Notes under the pieces: model-generated | Seen by the model: the letters and a program-made list of their open reading frames with translations, nothing else | Databases searched by the model: none | What the model was told of the DNA's origin: nothing | From: Acidobacteriaceae bacterium | GTDB taxonomy: Bacteria; Acidobacteriota; Terriglobia; Terriglobales; SbA1 | Direction of reading: 5' to 3' | Length of the DNA stretch: 6,571 nt | Assembly (NCBI GenBank): GCA_003136335.1 | Contig: PLEA01000268.1 | Span: 2,438 to 9,008, forward strand | Translations under genes and position numbers: made by a program | In this document: in pieces, positions 1 to 4,978 of the stretch | Layout of the letters: every line of letters starts with the position of its first letter | How positions within the stretch are numbered: position 1 is the stretch's first letter

Positions 1-402
1 GTAGATTCTGAGAAGCGCGAAAGCGGCGTTGCGGCGCAGCAGGAGCGCATTGTCCACCAGTCGCCGCGCGGCCTCGGCAGTAGGGGCGTCGCCTGCAGTC
101 AACGCGGCTTGTCCCATTCTCACGAGGACTGCGGCGTTACTTCCCGCCGTTTGAACGTACGCAGCCATGGCCCGCAGACGTTCCCGCCTCACCACACGAA
201 ACTCTGAGGTAGAGAGCCGGCGGCGCAGATAGTCATCCTCCGCAGGATCGACCAGATTGCGGAAGGCTTCCACATCGATGGGCTGAATTCGGGTTGCCGG
301 GTTCGTGCCCGCGGAAACTTGCAGGCTCCGGGAAAGCGTGACGCTCAGTATGAAGACCAGCACCAGCGCAGCGGCGATAACCAGAATGATAGCGAGTGTC
401 AT
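1..402 (-). CDS. Membrane-anchored protein of unknown function, 3' end outside window
   Basis: An open frame of 134 codons begins with ATG at 402-400 and continues off the left edge without a stop. Residues 1-20 (MTLAIILVIAAALVLVFILS) form a strongly hydrophobic segment with no preceding charges, followed by VTLSRSL, so it reads as a signal anchor or single N-terminal transmembrane helix. Residues 40-134 are rich in Ala, Arg, Leu and Glu and look helical (for example EAFRNLVDPAEDDYLRRRLS and AEAARRLVDNALLLRRNAAF), perhaps a coiled or helical-bundle domain outside the membrane. Its ATG overlaps the stop of the upstream 7-TM gene in an ATGA, which implies translational coupling and a shared function. 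I do not recognise the family; the missing C-terminus may hold the diagnostic part. That the gene is real is fairly sure; its role is unknown. Confidence 0.75.
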   Translation of the reverse strand, partial: MTLAIILVIAAALVLVFILSVTLSRSLQVSAGTNPATRIQPIDVEAFRNLVDPAEDDYLRRRLSTSEFRVVRRERLRAMAAYVQTAGSNAAVLVRMGQAALTAGDAPTAEAARRLVDNALLLRRNAAFALLRIY

Positions 403-1169
403 TGGTGTACAAGACGCTCCAGTTCCCGGTTCCACACGTCGAGATTGTTCTCAGGCAGCAGAACCGCAGACTTCACAGCAACTTCCCGGGGAACGAGCAG
501 ATAATAGAACCAGATCAGCACGCAGATGTGGTACGTGCCCATGTTGAGAAGGTCAAGGAGAGTCCGTTGGTGGACAGACGGGGTAGCGTTAGTCATGACC
601 GCCCACGCGGCCAAGTACTCGCATGCAGAAATACCGAAGCCCAGCAATAGACCAAATGAAAAGCGATCCCAAGATAGCCGGAAGTACGCGGCAAACAGGA
701 ATAAGAAGAGAATCAGACCGGACTCTATCATGAATACGGTTTGCTCGAGGAGATGCGCTCCAGAGATGAGGTGAACGGCGCTGTCACCGCGGGATAAGGC
801 GGCCGTCAGAGCCCCTAGAAGGACCAGCACGGCCCCGAACCCACTAACCAAAATTCTGCCGAATCGGCTGACCGAGGGGTACGGGCTAAGAACCCGAGAG
901 AAAATCTCTCCGATCACAAGAACCTTGAGAAAGCTCTCACTCAGAAGACAAATCCAGTCGACACGCCAGAAATTTTCCGGGGACACCGACGGCAGGATGT
1001 CAGCGAGGAAAACCGCAAGGCCTCCCGCGGCGCTTAGAATAGCAAACGCAAAAAAGGCGGGAAACTGACGAGAAAAGCCGCGCTTCCATATGATCAATCC
1101 AAGAACGAGAAGAAATATATTGGGTGCTACCCAGAGGTAATTCCAAAGGAATGAGTGCGCCTGCAGCAT
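399..1169 (-). CDS. Orphan seven-helix integral membrane protein
   Basis: A 256-residue protein with about seven hydrophobic segments, roughly at residues 11-28, 37-59, 70-90, 104-125, 141-163, 170-192 and 205-226, followed by a charged tail of about 30 residues (VPREVAVKSAVLL, then NRELERLVHQ). No enzymatic motif, transporter signature or attached signalling domain is visible, so it could be a sensor or receptor module, a scaffold or a transporter; I cannot choose. An in-frame TAA lies just upstream (codon 4 before the ATG), so ATG 1169 is the first possible ATG. No convincing Shine-Dalgarno sequence precedes it, but another open frame ends 12 nt upstream (TAG at 1184-1182), so initiation may be coupled. 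Downstream it overlaps the next gene by ATGA. With the exported peptide upstream, the operon pairs a small secreted product with a polytopic membrane protein. Confidence 0.8.
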   Translation of the reverse strand: MLQAHSFLWNYLWVAPNIFLLVLGLIIWKRGFSRQFPAFFAFAILSAAGGLAVFLADILPSVSPENFWRVDWICLLSESFLKVLVIGEIFSRVLSPYPSVSRFGRILVSGFGAVLVLLGALTAALSRGDSAVHLISGAHLLEQTVFMIESGLILFLFLFAAYFRLSWDRFSFGLLLGFGISACEYLAAWAVMTNATPSVHQRTLLDLLNMGTYHICVLIWFYYLLVPREVAVKSAVLLPENNLDVWNRELERLVHQ

Positions 1170-1181
1170 TGCGGTCCATTA

Positions 1182-1301
1182 CTATACCGCGACTTGCTGC
1201 AGGCCGCAATGTCTCAACGACTCTTGTTCGGTTTTCGTAAGATCGCGAGTCAATCGTGCGGCTCGGTCGATCACCCGTGCATAATAATTCAGTGGCAGAG
1301 C
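1182..1301 (-). other. Open stretch in frame with, and directly after, the peptide gene stop
   Basis: Immediately after the TAG of the 44-aa peptide the same frame stays open for 39 more codons and ends at TAG 1184-1182, 12 nt before the 7-TM gene. The translation includes LNYYARVIDRAARL and DLTKTEQESLRHCGLQQVAV and looks protein-like (amphipathic, charged, no odd composition). A possible internal start is GTG at 1274, which would give 30 residues, but no ribosome binding site precedes it. It could be a separately translated leader coupling the peptide gene to the 7-TM gene, a stop-codon readthrough extension, the remnant of a once longer gene broken by the TAG, or chance. Nothing proves translation. 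Confidence 0.3.
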
Positions 1302-1436
1302 CTACGGCTTGCAGATCGGGCCGCCGCCGCAATTCGTGCCCGTTCCGCCTCCGCCATCGGCGCGGACTACGGTTGGAATCACTAAAGTGTTGAGGAACAG
1401 AATAGCTGCACCGAGGATCAGTAGGGCACGTTTCAC
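1302..1436 (-). CDS. Small exported Gly/Cys-rich peptide (44 aa, GTG start)
   Basis: The frame runs from GTG 1436-1434 to TAG 1304-1302. AAGGAG at 1446-1451 lies 9 nt upstream, a strong ribosome binding site that fixes the start. Residues 2-3 are Lys-Arg, residues 4-20 are hydrophobic (ALLILGAAILFLNTLVI), and PTVVRA ends at residue 26 with a good signal-peptidase I pattern (V-x-A). Cleavage there would leave an 18-residue product, DGGGGTGTNCGGGPICKP, with two cysteines six positions apart that could form one small disulfide loop. It leads the minus-strand operon of the 7-TM and anchored proteins. Possible roles are a signalling peptide, a bacteriocin-like peptide or a structural micro-peptide. 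I infer export from the signal sequence; no function is known to me. Confidence 0.8.
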   Translation of the reverse strand: MKRALLILGAAILFLNTLVIPTVVRADGGGGTGTNCGGGPICKP

Positions 1437-1445
1437 GGTTGTTTT

Positions 1446-1451
1446 CTCCTT
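1446..1451 (-). promoter_or_regulatory. Ribosome binding site of the exported peptide
   Basis: AAGGAG on the minus strand, 9 nt before GTG 1436. It is the reason for accepting a GTG start and a 44-codon gene here. Confidence 0.75.
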
Positions 1452-1477
1452 GTGACTGCGAGTTGGACTGTGATAAT
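1450..1477 (+). promoter_or_regulatory. Candidate promoter of the 140-aa gene
   Basis: TTGTGA (1450-1455), a 16-bp spacer and GATAAT (1472-1477) resemble sigma-70 boxes reading toward the 140-aa gene. Transcription would start near 1484, which places the 17-bp element at 1524-1540 inside the transcribed leader, where a bound protein could block elongation. It overlaps the ribosome binding site and promoter of the divergent peptide gene. Judged by eye only. Confidence 0.35.
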
Positions 1478-1502
1478 TTCATGGCCGCAGCGCCATGAGC
1501 AA
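1473..1502 (-). promoter_or_regulatory. Candidate promoter of the peptide/7-TM operon
   Basis: On the minus strand TTGCTC (1502-1497), an 18-bp spacer and AATTAT (1478-1473) form a weak sigma-70-like pair. A start near 1466 gives a leader of about 30 nt before the GTG. The AT-rich -10 region is shared with the opposing candidate promoter, so the two directions may compete. The 17-bp element lies about 60-75 bp upstream of this start. Confidence 0.3.
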
Positions 1503-1523
1503 CGTATCGAAAGACCATTGAGC

Positions 1524-1540
1524 GTTCGGAATTCGTAACA
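1524..1540. promoter_or_regulatory. 17-bp near-palindromic element, copy 1 (putative XRE operator)
   Basis: GTTCGGAATTCGTAACA. Its first 16 bases have dyad symmetry, GTT-NN-GAATTC-NN-AAC, typical of a site for a dimeric helix-turn-helix protein. An identical sequence occurs twice more, at 2792-2808 (reverse complement) and 2906-2922, both upstream of the XRE gene. This copy sits between the divergent peptide and 140-aa genes and ends 2 nt before ATG 1543. Assignment to the XRE protein is inference from position and symmetry. Confidence 0.65.
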
Positions 1541-1542
1541 AG

Positions 1543-1965
1543 ATGACCCTGAAATCAGCTCTGCAGGACGCGAAAGAAACCACCCTGGCGGCGGTCTCGG
1601 GCCTGCTGGGAAAACTGGCTTATCTGGCTTCCTTGCGCCGCGCCCAAGGACGGTATGAACACTGGGGCATGACGCTCATCCACGGCCCGGAATCCTCCGA
1701 GCGCGCCTTGAAGATGGTCCACACCGAGATTGTCGCTGGAGTCTTACGAGCGCCGCTGGAGTCCCTGGTCGAGGATTTGGACAAATCAAGTCGTGGAAGC
1801 GGGGTTGCCGCCCAACCTTATATTGAAGGAATGCGCGAGCAGTTCAGTGAACTGCTGCCGGGCGAGCGCCCGGAATCACCTGCCGCCACTCATCTTAATT
1901 CAGTGCTGCTGGCCCTTTCGAACTTGGAGAAGCATCGAGGGCGTGCCACTCGGTCAATCTCATAG
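1543..1965 (+). CDS. Conserved-looking cytoplasmic protein of unknown function (140 aa)
   Basis: A 140-residue, largely helical soluble protein with no signal peptide and no catalytic motif I can name. Residues 1-34 look like a helical pair (SALQDAKETTLAAVSGLLGK, then LAYLASLRRAQG); residues 45-80 contain HGPESSERALKMVHTEIVAG and LESLVEDLDKS; residues 114-130 form a last Leu-rich helix. Translation-like composition and the lack of a long competing frame at its 5' end support it as real. There is no Shine-Dalgarno sequence before ATG 1543: the 17-bp element occupies that place. The next in-frame ATG is codon 43 (1669), but using it would discard a well-formed N-terminus. The 3' end overlaps the convergent XRE gene by 71 bp. 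Shared operator and arrangement suggest it belongs to the XRE regulon, perhaps as the partner or product being controlled. Confidence 0.7.
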   Translation: MTLKSALQDAKETTLAAVSGLLGKLAYLASLRRAQGRYEHWGMTLIHGPESSERALKMVHTEIVAGVLRAPLESLVEDLDKSSRGSGVAAQPYIEGMREQFSELLPGERPESPAATHLNSVLLALSNLEKHRGRATRSIS

Positions 1966-2701
1966 CCACTCCCACGATCTGACCGAGCACCTCAGCTTCC
2001 TGCGGGTGCCGCAGGATTCGAATCGAAGCCGGAGACAACGGATGCGGTTGCAAAATGATTTCCTCGCGGCGCATGCTGCACCAGCAGCAGGTGTGGCCCT
2101 CGCGAGTTTCCACAAAATAGATCGGGCGTTCGTATTCGGAGCGCCAGCAGCCTTCCAATACCTTATTCTTGGATTCGTCGACCTGGATGAAACTGCCCGG
2201 CGGCAGGATGGGATACATGGTGAAATCCTGAGTGCCGACGTAACCATAAGTGAAATCGGTGTTGGCAAATTGCGCAAGGTACGCGATCGGCACCAGTCCC
2301 CACTGCTCGACCATGCGGCCCAGGTTGGAAGTGCGGCGCTCATCAAATCCAGGATCCATGCGCACGGGGACCTGCACCGACGCCAGTCCCGCAAGAGCAT
2401 CGGAAACGTGCGATTTCGGCGGAGAAACCAAGCCGAGGTCGGCGGCCATGTTGTTCAAGTCGACGCCGTACCACGACATCAACTCGCGCAGATCGCGGCG
2501 GTAGATTACCGAAAGCGTATAGAGGCGGTAAATGCTGGGTAAAATTCCTTTGGTCTCGATATCGGACAGACGGCTTGGAGGAATGGAGAATTCCTCGTTG
2601 CGATACTTGTCGGCAACGCGTGCGCTCGAGTTCTCGACGTCACGCATGGTGAGGCCGAGTTTCTCGCGCAGCGTGCGAAGGCTTTTTCCCACCGGGAGCA
2701 T
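1895..2701 (-). CDS. XRE-family regulator with degenerate LexA/S24-like C-terminal domain
   Basis: A 268-residue DNA-binding regulator. Residues 6-65 form a helix-turn-helix of the Cro/CI (XRE) type: SLRTLREKLGLTMRDVE, then an unusual insertion of about ten residues (ARVADKYRNEEF), the likely recognition helix SRLSDIETKG, and SIYRLYTLSVIY. Residues 135-250 resemble the peptidase S24/LexA fold: DFTMYPILPPGSFIQVDES (159-177) matches the usual DSMxPxlxxGDxvxVd region, and EVLGQIVGVAMRL (237-249) matches its final strand. The nucleophile position holds Thr161 rather than Ser, and no Lys lies between 180 and 262, so self-cleavage is unlikely; the domain probably dimerises or senses a ligand. A Cys cluster, CCWC (205-208), replaces the catalytic Lys region. 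GGAGG at 2708-2712, 6 nt upstream, fixes the start. Likely autoregulated through the upstream 17-bp copies. Confidence 0.85.
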   Translation of the reverse strand: MLPVGKSLRTLREKLGLTMRDVENSSARVADKYRNEEFSIPPSRLSDIETKGILPSIYRLYTLSVIYRRDLRELMSWYGVDLNNMAADLGLVSPPKSHVSDALAGLASVQVPVRMDPGFDERRTSNLGRMVEQWGLVPIAYLAQFANTDFTYGYVGTQDFTMYPILPPGSFIQVDESKNKVLEGCWRSEYERPIYFVETREGHTCCWCSMRREEIILQPHPLSPASIRILRHPQEAEVLGQIVGVAMRLTEWHALDASPSSKGPAALN

Positions 2702-2707
2702 CTTTTG

Positions 2708-2733
2708 CCTCCAAAGAAAGTGGGGAAATCATA
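2708..2733 (-). promoter_or_regulatory. XRE gene ribosome binding site and -10 box
   Basis: Reading the minus strand, TATGAT (2733-2728) is a good -10 box, but no matching -35 lies 16-18 bp upstream. GGAGG (2712-2708) lies 6 nt before the ATG. Transcription from near 2721 would leave a leader of about 20 nt. The poor -35 would fit a promoter needing an activator or being only weakly expressed. The ribosome binding site is firm, the -10 less so. Confidence 0.5.
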
Positions 2734-2791
2734 CCAAAGGCGCGACGCATTGTGGCGGCGATTTGTGCAAAAATTTGGTGCAGCCGCGTGC

Positions 2792-2809
2792 TGTTACGAA
2801 TTCCGAACA
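2792..2809. promoter_or_regulatory. 17-bp element, copy 2 (putative XRE operator)
   Basis: TGTTACGAATTCCGAACA, the reverse complement of copy 3 over 18 bp and of copy 1 over 17 bp. It lies about 70-90 bp upstream of the candidate XRE transcription start, so it could serve autoregulation. Confidence 0.65.
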
Positions 2810-2904
2810 CACGTTGGACCTTGTCAGGCGTGCAAAAGCCGCGTTTCACCCTGCCCAACCATAGGAAGTCAGCGCCGGCTCTGGTTTTGTGGATTTCCTG
2901 TGAT

Positions 2905-2922
2905 TGTTCGGAATTCGTAACA
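2905..2922. promoter_or_regulatory. 17-bp element, copy 3 (putative XRE operator)
   Basis: TGTTCGGAATTCGTAACA, same orientation as copy 1. It is the copy nearest to the ABC operon, but still about 220 bp from the ATPase start and upstream of the dyad at 3016, so control of the exporter by the XRE protein is possible but not shown. Confidence 0.6.
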
Positions 2923-3015
2923 AACTCAAGGGGACGTAGGGCTTTCCCCGGCATTCTGAAGGCGCCCAGTCTTCATTCCGGCAAAAATCCGAAGCTGACC
3001 CGCAGAATTTAGAGA

Positions 3016-3027
3016 TGACATTTGTCA
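3016..3027. promoter_or_regulatory. 12-bp dyad, likely response-regulator binding site
   Basis: TGACA-TT-TGTCA is an inverted repeat with two perfect 5-bp arms, 118 bp upstream of the ATPase ATG. NarL/LuxR-type regulators such as those paired with DesK-like kinases bind short dyads upstream of operons they activate. The operon here ends with such a regulator, so autoregulation of exporter, kinase and regulator is a reasonable inference. Confidence 0.5.
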
Positions 3028-3033
3028 CGGCCG

Positions 3034-3078
3034 CTCCGTGATGGATGGCACTGGTGCGTCCGTTCTTCCTCCGTGATG
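3034..3078 (+). repeat. Pair of 10-bp direct repeats downstream of the dyad
   Basis: CTCCGTGATG occurs at 3034-3043 and 3069-3078, 35 bp apart, and similarity continues loosely (ATGG-CA-CTGG against ATG-CA-CAGTGG). The pair lies between the dyad and the AT-rich patch, so the copies may be secondary regulator contacts or simply chance. Confidence 0.35.
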
Positions 3079-3094
3079 ATGCAATCAGTGGCGG

Positions 3095-3110
3095 AGAATA
3101 AAAAATTAAT
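3095..3110 (+). promoter_or_regulatory. AT-rich candidate -10 region of the ABC operon
   Basis: AGAATAAAAAATTAAT is a conspicuous AT run in GC-rich surroundings, about 40 bp before the ATPase start. TAAAAA at 3099-3104 could act as a -10 box; no good -35 lies 17 bp upstream, as is common at promoters that depend on an activator. Confidence 0.35.
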
Positions 3111-3145
3111 TCCCGCCGGACGACGCCCGCGCGGGAGGCCGCAAG

Positions 3146-4099
3146 ATGATCGCAACATTAGAGCAACCTCAGCAGACCGACACTTCGAATTCGGATGTGA
3201 TCGTCGCCAGTCTTGAAGGTGTAAACAAGAACTACGGCAACGTCCGCGCGCTTCGCGGAGTGAATTTCCGGGTGCGCGCCGGTGAGGTCGTGGCTTTGCT
3301 CGGCCCGAATGGAGCGGGCAAAACCACAGCCGTGAAGTTGCTCCTGGGACTGGTGCAGCCGAATTCAGGACGAGTCCGCGTTTTTGGCGGTGATCCAACG
3401 AATCCTGCAAACCGGATGCGCACGGGAGCGATGTTGCAAGTGGGGCGAGTTCCTGAAACCTTGCGCGTGCGCGAGCACATCGATCTGTTTTCCAGCTACT
3501 ACCAGAAACCGATGGGCTCCGCAGAAATCCTGGGCGCCGCTGGGCTCGAGAAATTAAGTGATCGCAAGTTTGGCGATCTTTCCGGAGGCCAGAAGCAACG
3601 CGTGCTCTTCGCCCTGGCCATTTGCGGAGACCCGGATTTGCTTTTTCTCGACGAGCCCACAGTCGGGCTCGACGTGGAATCACGGCGCATGTTGTGGGAT
3701 CAAATTCGCAAGATGGTCGCGCGCGGCCGGACCGTGCTGCTCACGACTCACTATTTGCAGGAGGCTGACGCGCTCGCCGACCGCATTGCCGTCATCAATG
3801 AGGGAGAAATCATTGCCGAGGGAACACCGTCGGAGATCAAGGCGAAGACCGCCGGCAAGCGTATTCGCTGCATCACGAGCCTGAGCGTGAACACCCTGCG
3901 CCAGATTCCAGGCGTCACCGAGGTGAAAGAAGATCGCGACGCCGTCGAACTGCACGCCGCCGAGGCCGAACCCGTCGTCCGCGAACTGCTGGCGCGCGAT
4001 GCGCAATTGTGCGGCCTTGAAATTACCAGCGCGGGCCTGGAAGAAGCATTCCTGGCGCTGACCCACGACACGGCACGCGACGGAAAGAATTCGAACTAA
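3146..4099 (+). CDS. ABC-2 type exporter, ATP-binding subunit (DrrA-like)
   Basis: A 317-residue cytoplasmic ATPase that powers the permease encoded next. All ABC motifs are intact: Walker A GPNGAGKTT (53-61), Q-loop Gln98, signature LSGGQKQR (145-152), Walker B LLFLDEP (165-171) with catalytic Glu170, D-loop GLD and switch His202 in TTHY. The nucleotide-binding domain spans about 22-232; residues 236-305 form the C-terminal extension usual in DrrA/CcmA-type drug-exporter ATPases. GGGAGG at 3133-3138, 7 nt upstream, supports ATG 3146. The first 20 residues are a polar extension before the domain (EQPQQTDTSNSD). First gene of the exporter/two-component operon, 29 nt before the permease start. 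The ATPase role is certain; the substrate is not. Confidence 0.95.
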   Translation: MIATLEQPQQTDTSNSDVIVASLEGVNKNYGNVRALRGVNFRVRAGEVVALLGPNGAGKTTAVKLLLGLVQPNSGRVRVFGGDPTNPANRMRTGAMLQVGRVPETLRVREHIDLFSSYYQKPMGSAEILGAAGLEKLSDRKFGDLSGGQKQRVLFALAICGDPDLLFLDEPTVGLDVESRRMLWDQIRKMVARGRTVLLTTHYLQEADALADRIAVINEGEIIAEGTPSEIKAKTAGKRIRCITSLSVNTLRQIPGVTEVKEDRDAVELHAAEAEPVVRELLARDAQLCGLEITSAGLEEAFLALTHDTARDGKNSN

Positions 4100-4117
4100 G
4101 GCGAATTTGTATGCCCG

Positions 4118-4123
4118 AAGGAG
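4118..4123 (+). promoter_or_regulatory. Ribosome binding site that sets the permease start
   Basis: AAGGAG ends 5 nt before ATG 4129. An upstream in-frame ATG at 4111 would place this site inside the coding region, so 4129 is preferred. Confidence 0.75.
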
Positions 4124-4128
4124 ATGCA

Positions 4129-4944
4129 ATGAGCACCGCAACCATGGCACTGAGCAATACGCAAATCCAGCGTTCATCGCGCCACACAGCGACGATTTAT
4201 CTGAAGGAAGCGAAGTACGAGTTTCTGAAGAACCTTCGTCTCCGCATGTACACCGCGTCGGTGCTCAGCTTCCCCGTCATGTTCTATGTTTTGTTCGGAC
4301 TGGTGCTGAATGCGAAACAGGCGATAGGTGGGACCACCGTTCCCACCTATCTGATCGCTACCTACGGGACGTTCGGTGTGATGGGCGCCTCGCTGTTTGG
4401 AACAGCCGCGGGCCTGGCATCCGACCGTGGGCTGGGGTGGCTGCAAGTGAAGCGCGCAAGCCCCATGCCGCCTTTCGCGTACTTCGCGGCCAAAGTGATC
4501 ACGAGCATGATTTTCAGCGCAGTCATCGTAGTCGCGCTCTTCGCGCTCGGAATCACTCTCGGCGGCGTGCGCATGCCTCTCGCTGATTTCGCCAGGCTGC
4601 TGGGAACCTTGGTGGCCGGTTCGCTGCCGTTCTCCGCCATGGGATTGGCTCTCGGATACTTTACCGGACCGAATTCAGCGCCCGCGACCATCAACCTGAT
4701 TTATCTGCCCATGTCGTTCTGCAGCGGATTGTGGGTGCCTTTCATGTTCCTGCCGAAGGTGGTGCGCCAGATCGCGCTCGTGCTTCCTCCCTATCACCTG
4801 TCGCAACTGGCACTCGGAATCGTAGGAGCAGGACGTCATGAATCGACCGCGACCCACTGGGAAGTGCTGCTCGCCTTCACTATGATCTGCCTCGGCGTGG
4901 CCCGCATCGGGTTCCAGCGTGATCAGGAAAAGATGTACGGATAA
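4129..4944 (+). CDS. ABC-2 type exporter permease
   Basis: A 271-residue permease expected to pair as a homodimer with the ATPase upstream. A cytoplasmic N-terminal stretch holds a coupling-like amphipathic helix (IYLKEAKYEFLKNLRLRMY, 23-41), followed by about six membrane segments near residues 42-61, 73-95, 118-145, 155-178, 186-208 and 246-262. The fifth contains NLIYLPMSFCSGLWVPFMFL, the layout of the conserved ABC-2 block in DrrB/NodJ-type permeases, and the following loop has LPPYHLSQLALG. The C-terminus, QRDQEKMYG, is short and cytoplasmic. ATG 4129 is chosen over ATG 4111 because AAGGAG lies 5 nt before it. The operon encodes only one permease, unlike Lnr-type systems, which have two. 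Confidence 0.92.
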   Translation: MSTATMALSNTQIQRSSRHTATIYLKEAKYEFLKNLRLRMYTASVLSFPVMFYVLFGLVLNAKQAIGGTTVPTYLIATYGTFGVMGASLFGTAAGLASDRGLGWLQVKRASPMPPFAYFAAKVITSMIFSAVIVVALFALGITLGGVRMPLADFARLLGTLVAGSLPFSAMGLALGYFTGPNSAPATINLIYLPMSFCSGLWVPFMFLPKVVRQIALVLPPYHLSQLALGIVGAGRHESTATHWEVLLAFTMICLGVARIGFQRDQEKMYG

Positions 4945-4978
4945 TGTTGCGGGGCCGCGGCGTCGCAAGGAGTGGACT

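Larger units (their letters stand above)
2792..2922. repeat. 131-bp segment bounded by an 18-bp perfect inverted repeat
   Basis: The left end, 2792-2809, is the exact reverse complement of the right end, 2905-2922. The 95 bp between them hold no gene and no internal repeat that I can see, and I find no target-site duplication at the edges. It may be two operators placed for DNA looping (centres about 114 bp apart, close to 11 helical turns) or a small non-autonomous mobile element with terminal inverted repeats. The solitary third copy at 1524 favours operators. Confidence 0.6.
2702..3145. other. 444-bp intergenic region between the XRE gene and the ABC operon
   Basis: No gene is supported here; the frames that cross it lack ribosome binding sites and have poor composition. 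It holds the XRE ribosome binding site and -10 box, two inverted copies of the 17-bp element, the TGACATTTGTCA dyad, a pair of 10-bp direct repeats, an AT-rich promoter patch near 3097-3110 and the ATPase ribosome binding site. From about 2924 to 3010 I see nothing specific. Confidence 0.7.

Noticed and set aside
1000..1518. Minus-strand open frame of 172 codons
   Set aside because: It crosses the peptide and 7-TM genes in another frame and its translation is Arg/Ser-rich without any domain; the peptide frame has the ribosome site and signal sequence.
1730..2542. Long plus-strand open frame of 270 codons
   Set aside because: It runs antisense to the XRE gene, has no ribosome site and a low-complexity His/Arg-rich translation; the XRE frame has clear domains.
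1966..2700. Rho-independent terminator between the convergent genes
   Set aside because: The genes overlap and no GC hairpin followed by a T run is visible near either stop.
2640..2954. Minus-strand open frame of 104 codons over the inverted repeats
   Set aside because: No ribosome site, runs into the XRE gene in another frame, and reads through two regulatory elements.
3180..3195. Further GAATTC-centred near matches (also at 281, 2588, 3361, 4088, 4672)
   Set aside because: They share only the 6-bp core or a few flanking bases and lie inside coding sequence, so they are not counted as extra operator copies.
3009..3683. Minus-strand open frame of 224 codons opposite the ATPase
   Set aside because: Shadow of the ABC ATPase; Arg/Pro/Ser-rich translation typical of antisense to GC-rich genes.
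4111..4128. Earlier permease start at ATG 4111
   Set aside because: The only good ribosome binding site (4118-4123) lies downstream of it and serves ATG 4129.
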